Made by a program: the position numbers and the translations under genes. A stretch of DNA of 5,651 nt from a bacterium UBP9_UBA1432 (lineage in GTDB: Bacteria; Vulcanimicrobiota; Xenobia; Xenobiales; Xenobiaceae). Below, one piece after another: positions 3,585 through 5,651 of this stretch. The number at the start of each line of letters is the position of its first letter. The stretch's first letter is position 1. The stretch lies in assembly GCA_002329445.1 (NCBI GenBank), contig DCTU01000360.1, positions 1 through 5,651 on the forward strand, written 5' to 3'. The notes under the pieces are model-generated. The model did no database searches, was not told the DNA's origin, and saw only the letters and a list, made by a program, of their open reading frames with translations.

Positions 3585-5651
3585 TCAGCCCGGAACCACG
3601 TTGACCAGCTTGCCGGGAACGTAGATGACTCGTTTCGGAGCTCTCCCCGCCAAAGCGGAGGTGACCTTCTCCAGGGCCATCACCTCCCGTTCCACTTCGG
3701 CCTGGGTGGCTCCGGCGGCCACGCGGATCCGGTCGCGGATCTTTCCGTGGACCTGGACGATCAGGTCGATCTGGTCCTCGACCAGGTACTGCGGCTCCCA
3801 TTTCGGCCAGGTCATCTGCCCCTCGAAGACCGAGCTCTGCCCTCCCAGGTGGTTCCAGAGCTCCTCCACCACGTGCGGAGCCACCGGCGCCATGGCCAAC
3901 AGGTAGGTCCGGACCGTCTCCAGCGCGATCGGGGTCTCTTCTTTCTGGCGCCAGGTCCCCAGGGCGTTGAGCCACTCCATCAGGGCCGCCACCACCGTGT
4001 TGAGGTGCAGGCGCTCCATGTCCTCGGTGATCTTCTTCAGATAACGATGGTTCAGCCGGAGGATCTCTTCATTCGTCTCGGGGCCTTCAGCGAAGGGTCC
4101 CGGAATGACGAAATTCCAGACCCTCCGAATCCAGCGGTAGACGCCTTCGATACCGGAGTCGTTCCATTCGGCGTCCAGTTCGGGAGGCCCGATGAAGAGC
4201 AGGTAGGCTCGGAGGGCATCGGTTCCATAGCGCTCGACCAGGTCGTCGGGATTGACCGAGTTGCCCTTGGATTTGCTCATCTTCTCCAGGCGGCCCGTCG
4301 TGCCCACCCGGGTGATCATCCCCTGGTTGAAGAGGCGCTTGAAGGGCTCTTTGAAGTCGACCAGGCCCAGGTCGAAGAAGACCTTGGTGTAGAAGCGGGA
4401 GTAGAGCAGGTGCAGGACGGCGTGCTCGATTCCGCCCACATACATGTCCACGGGCAGCCACTCATCCACGTCTTCACGCCGCCAGGGCACGTCGGTCGCG
4501 TCCGGAGAGGCGTAGCGCAGGAAATACCACGACGAGCAGATCCACTGCGACAGCGTGTCGGTGTCGCGGCGGCCAGGCCCTCCACACCTGGGGCACTTCG
4601 TCTGGACGAACTCGTCGAGGTTCGCCAGCGGCGAGGCGCCGGTGCCCGACGGCTCATAGCTCTCGACGTGGGGCAGGAACACGGGCAACTGGTCCTCGGG
4701 CACCGGAACCGTCCCACAGGCGTCGCAGTAGACGATGGGGATGGGGGCTCCCCAATAACGCTGCCTGGAAACCAGCCAGTCCCGAAGGCGGTAGTTGATC
4801 CGGGCGCGGCCCAGGCCTTGAGCTTCGAGTCGCTGCACCACCTTGGTCTTGCCGGCTTCGGAAGAGAGCCCTGAGAAGTCCATGGAGTTGACCATGATGC
4901 CGGGCTCGATCGCGGGTTCGCTGAGAGGCAGATCGGGGAACCTCTCCTGATAGGCCAGGTCGAGGGCCTGCGGGGGCAGCGGATCGGGAAGCTTCCCGCC
5001 GGAGAGTTCGCAGGCCACCTCGGGGGCAAGGATGACCTGGCGGATGGGGAGGTTGAAGGCCCTGGCGAACTCCCAGTCCCGGGTGTCGTGGGCCGGAACA
5101 GCCATGATGGCACCGGTTCCGTAGCCCATCAGGACGTAGTCGGCAATCCAGATCGGGATGCGCTCGCCGTTGACGGGGTTGAGGGCATATCCTCCCGTGA
5201 AGACCCCGGTCTTCTCCTTCTGCTCCTGGCGCTCCACCTCGCTGCGGGTGCGCGTCCTGGTCACGTACTCTTCGACGGCGGCCTTCTGCTCGGGCGAGGT
5301 CAAGGCGTCCACCAGGGGATGTTCCGGGGCCAGCACCATGTAGGTGGCCCCGAAGAGCGTGTCGGGACGGGTGGTGAAGATCCACAACTTGTCGTCGCGC
5401 CCCTCCACGCTGAAACAGACCTCCGCCCCTTCGCTTCGGCCGATCCAGTCGGCCTGCATCTTCTTGACCTTCTCGGGCCAGTCCAGGCCTTCGAGGTCGT
5501 CGATCAGGCGCTGGGAGTATTTCGTGATGGCATAGAACCACTGCGGCAGATCCTTCTTGGTCACCACGCTGTCGCAGCGCTCGCACAGGCCGTCCTTGAC
5601 CTCCTCGTCGGCCAGGCCGGTGCGGCAGGATGGGCACCAGTTGATGGGCGC
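3585..5651 (-). CDS. leuS: Leucyl-tRNA synthetase, lacking N-terminus (runs off window)
   Basis: A class I aminoacyl-tRNA synthetase that attaches leucine to tRNA-Leu using ATP in the cytoplasm. The last 688 residues are present; the frame is open to the right edge, and about 150 residues including the HIGH motif should lie beyond it (the family is usually 800-880 residues). In visible numbering: a zinc ribbon with CxxC at 6/9 and 23/26; the CP1 editing domain, with FTTRPDTLFG (about 92-101) and GTGAIMAVPAHD (about 178-189) forming the proofreading pocket; a second CxxC pair at 309/312 and 353/356; the catalytic-core segments WICSSWYFLRY and YVGGIEHAVLHLLYSRFY; KMSKS at 457-461 (nt 4269-4283); the anticodon-binding helical domain; and a C-terminal tRNA-contacting domain (VQVHGKIRDRI...VPGKLVNVVPG). 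All expected motifs are intact. The stretch between QGMI and KMSKS is only about ten residues, so the leucine-specific insertion of the E. coli type is essentially missing. A terminator follows the stop. Confidence 0.98.
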   Translation of the reverse strand, partial: APINWCPSCRTGLADEEVKDGLCERCDSVVTKKDLPQWFYAITKYSQRLIDDLEGLDWPEKVKKMQADWIGRSEGAEVCFSVEGRDDKLWIFTTRPDTLFGATYMVLAPEHPLVDALTSPEQKAAVEEYVTRTRTRSEVERQEQKEKTGVFTGGYALNPVNGERIPIWIADYVLMGYGTGAIMAVPAHDTRDWEFARAFNLPIRQVILAPEVACELSGGKLPDPLPPQALDLAYQERFPDLPLSEPAIEPGIMVNSMDFSGLSSEAGKTKVVQRLEAQGLGRARINYRLRDWLVSRQRYWGAPIPIVYCDACGTVPVPEDQLPVFLPHVESYEPSGTGASPLANLDEFVQTKCPRCGGPGRRDTDTLSQWICSSWYFLRYASPDATDVPWRREDVDEWLPVDMYVGGIEHAVLHLLYSRFYTKVFFDLGLVDFKEPFKRLFNQGMITRVGTTGRLEKMSKSKGNSVNPDDLVERYGTDALRAYLLFIGPPELDAEWNDSGIEGVYRWIRRVWNFVIPGPFAEGPETNEEILRLNHRYLKKITEDMERLHLNTVVAALMEWLNALGTWRQKEETPIALETVRTYLLAMAPVAPHVVEELWNHLGGQSSVFEGQMTWPKWEPQYLVEDQIDLIVQVHGKIRDRIRVAAGATQAEVEREVMALEKVTSALAGRAPKRVIYVPGKLVNVVPG

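Noticed and set aside
3418..3975. A 185-codon minus-strand frame overlapping the end of leuS and running through its terminator
   Set aside because: It is out of frame with leuS, Gly/Arg/Pro-rich, and crosses the terminator hairpin and the TGATCA region; it is a GC-rich shadow frame.
3747..4874. A 375-codon open frame on the plus strand inside leuS
   Set aside because: It is antisense to intact, strongly conserved LeuRS motifs, and its translation shows no recognisable domain.
1..5651. tRNA, rRNA or insertion sequence
   Set aside because: No cloverleaf with a T-loop GTTCRA core, no rRNA-like segment, and no transposase or terminal inverted repeats with target duplications were seen on either strand.

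Overview
This GC-rich window (roughly two-thirds G+C by eye) comes from a bacterial chromosome. The secretin-type N domains at the left edge point to a cell with an outer membrane. The leucyl-tRNA synthetase is of the bacterial kind with a very short insert before KMSKS. I cannot place the organism more precisely from sequence alone, and the high GC does not separate the candidate phyla.

Layout, left to right. (1) Positions 2-559, plus strand: the 3' end of a gene encoding a secretin N0/STN-like domain, a proline-rich linker and one secretin N1-like domain. It then stops, with no outer-membrane barrel. (2) A 128-bp gap, then 688-2682, plus strand: a 664-residue protein made almost entirely of 17 tetratricopeptide repeats, with a Pro/Ala-rich, strongly basic tail. 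The two genes are collinear and may be co-transcribed; a TPR scaffold beside a secretin-domain protein fits a pilus or secretion-type envelope assembly, but no other component is visible. (3) Positions 2687-3400, minus strand: a 237-residue protein with an N-terminal MerR/excisionase-like helix-turn-helix, a polar linker and a C-terminal coiled coil. It converges on the TPR gene with only 4 bp between stop codons, and both stops lie at mirror positions in a perfect 26-bp palindrome. (4) Positions 3401-3584: an intergenic stretch with a cluster of TGATCA/GATC inverted repeats, a possible promoter for the helix-turn-helix gene, and a good intrinsic terminator for the gene to its right. (5) Positions 3585-5651, minus strand: leuS, leucyl-tRNA synthetase, lacking only its N-terminal part beyond the window edge.

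The most interesting region is the helix-turn-helix/coiled-coil gene and its surroundings. Five of the six TGATCA hexamers I found in the window fall within about 390 bp, three upstream of the gene and two inside it. The two inside form a perfect 14-bp inverted repeat, and a longer word (GATCAGGCTG) is shared between the upstream and intragenic clusters. This suggests a DNA-binding protein acting on its own locus, either as an autoregulator or as a DNA-bridging/organising protein of RacA-like architecture. That function is inference; the repeats are directly visible.
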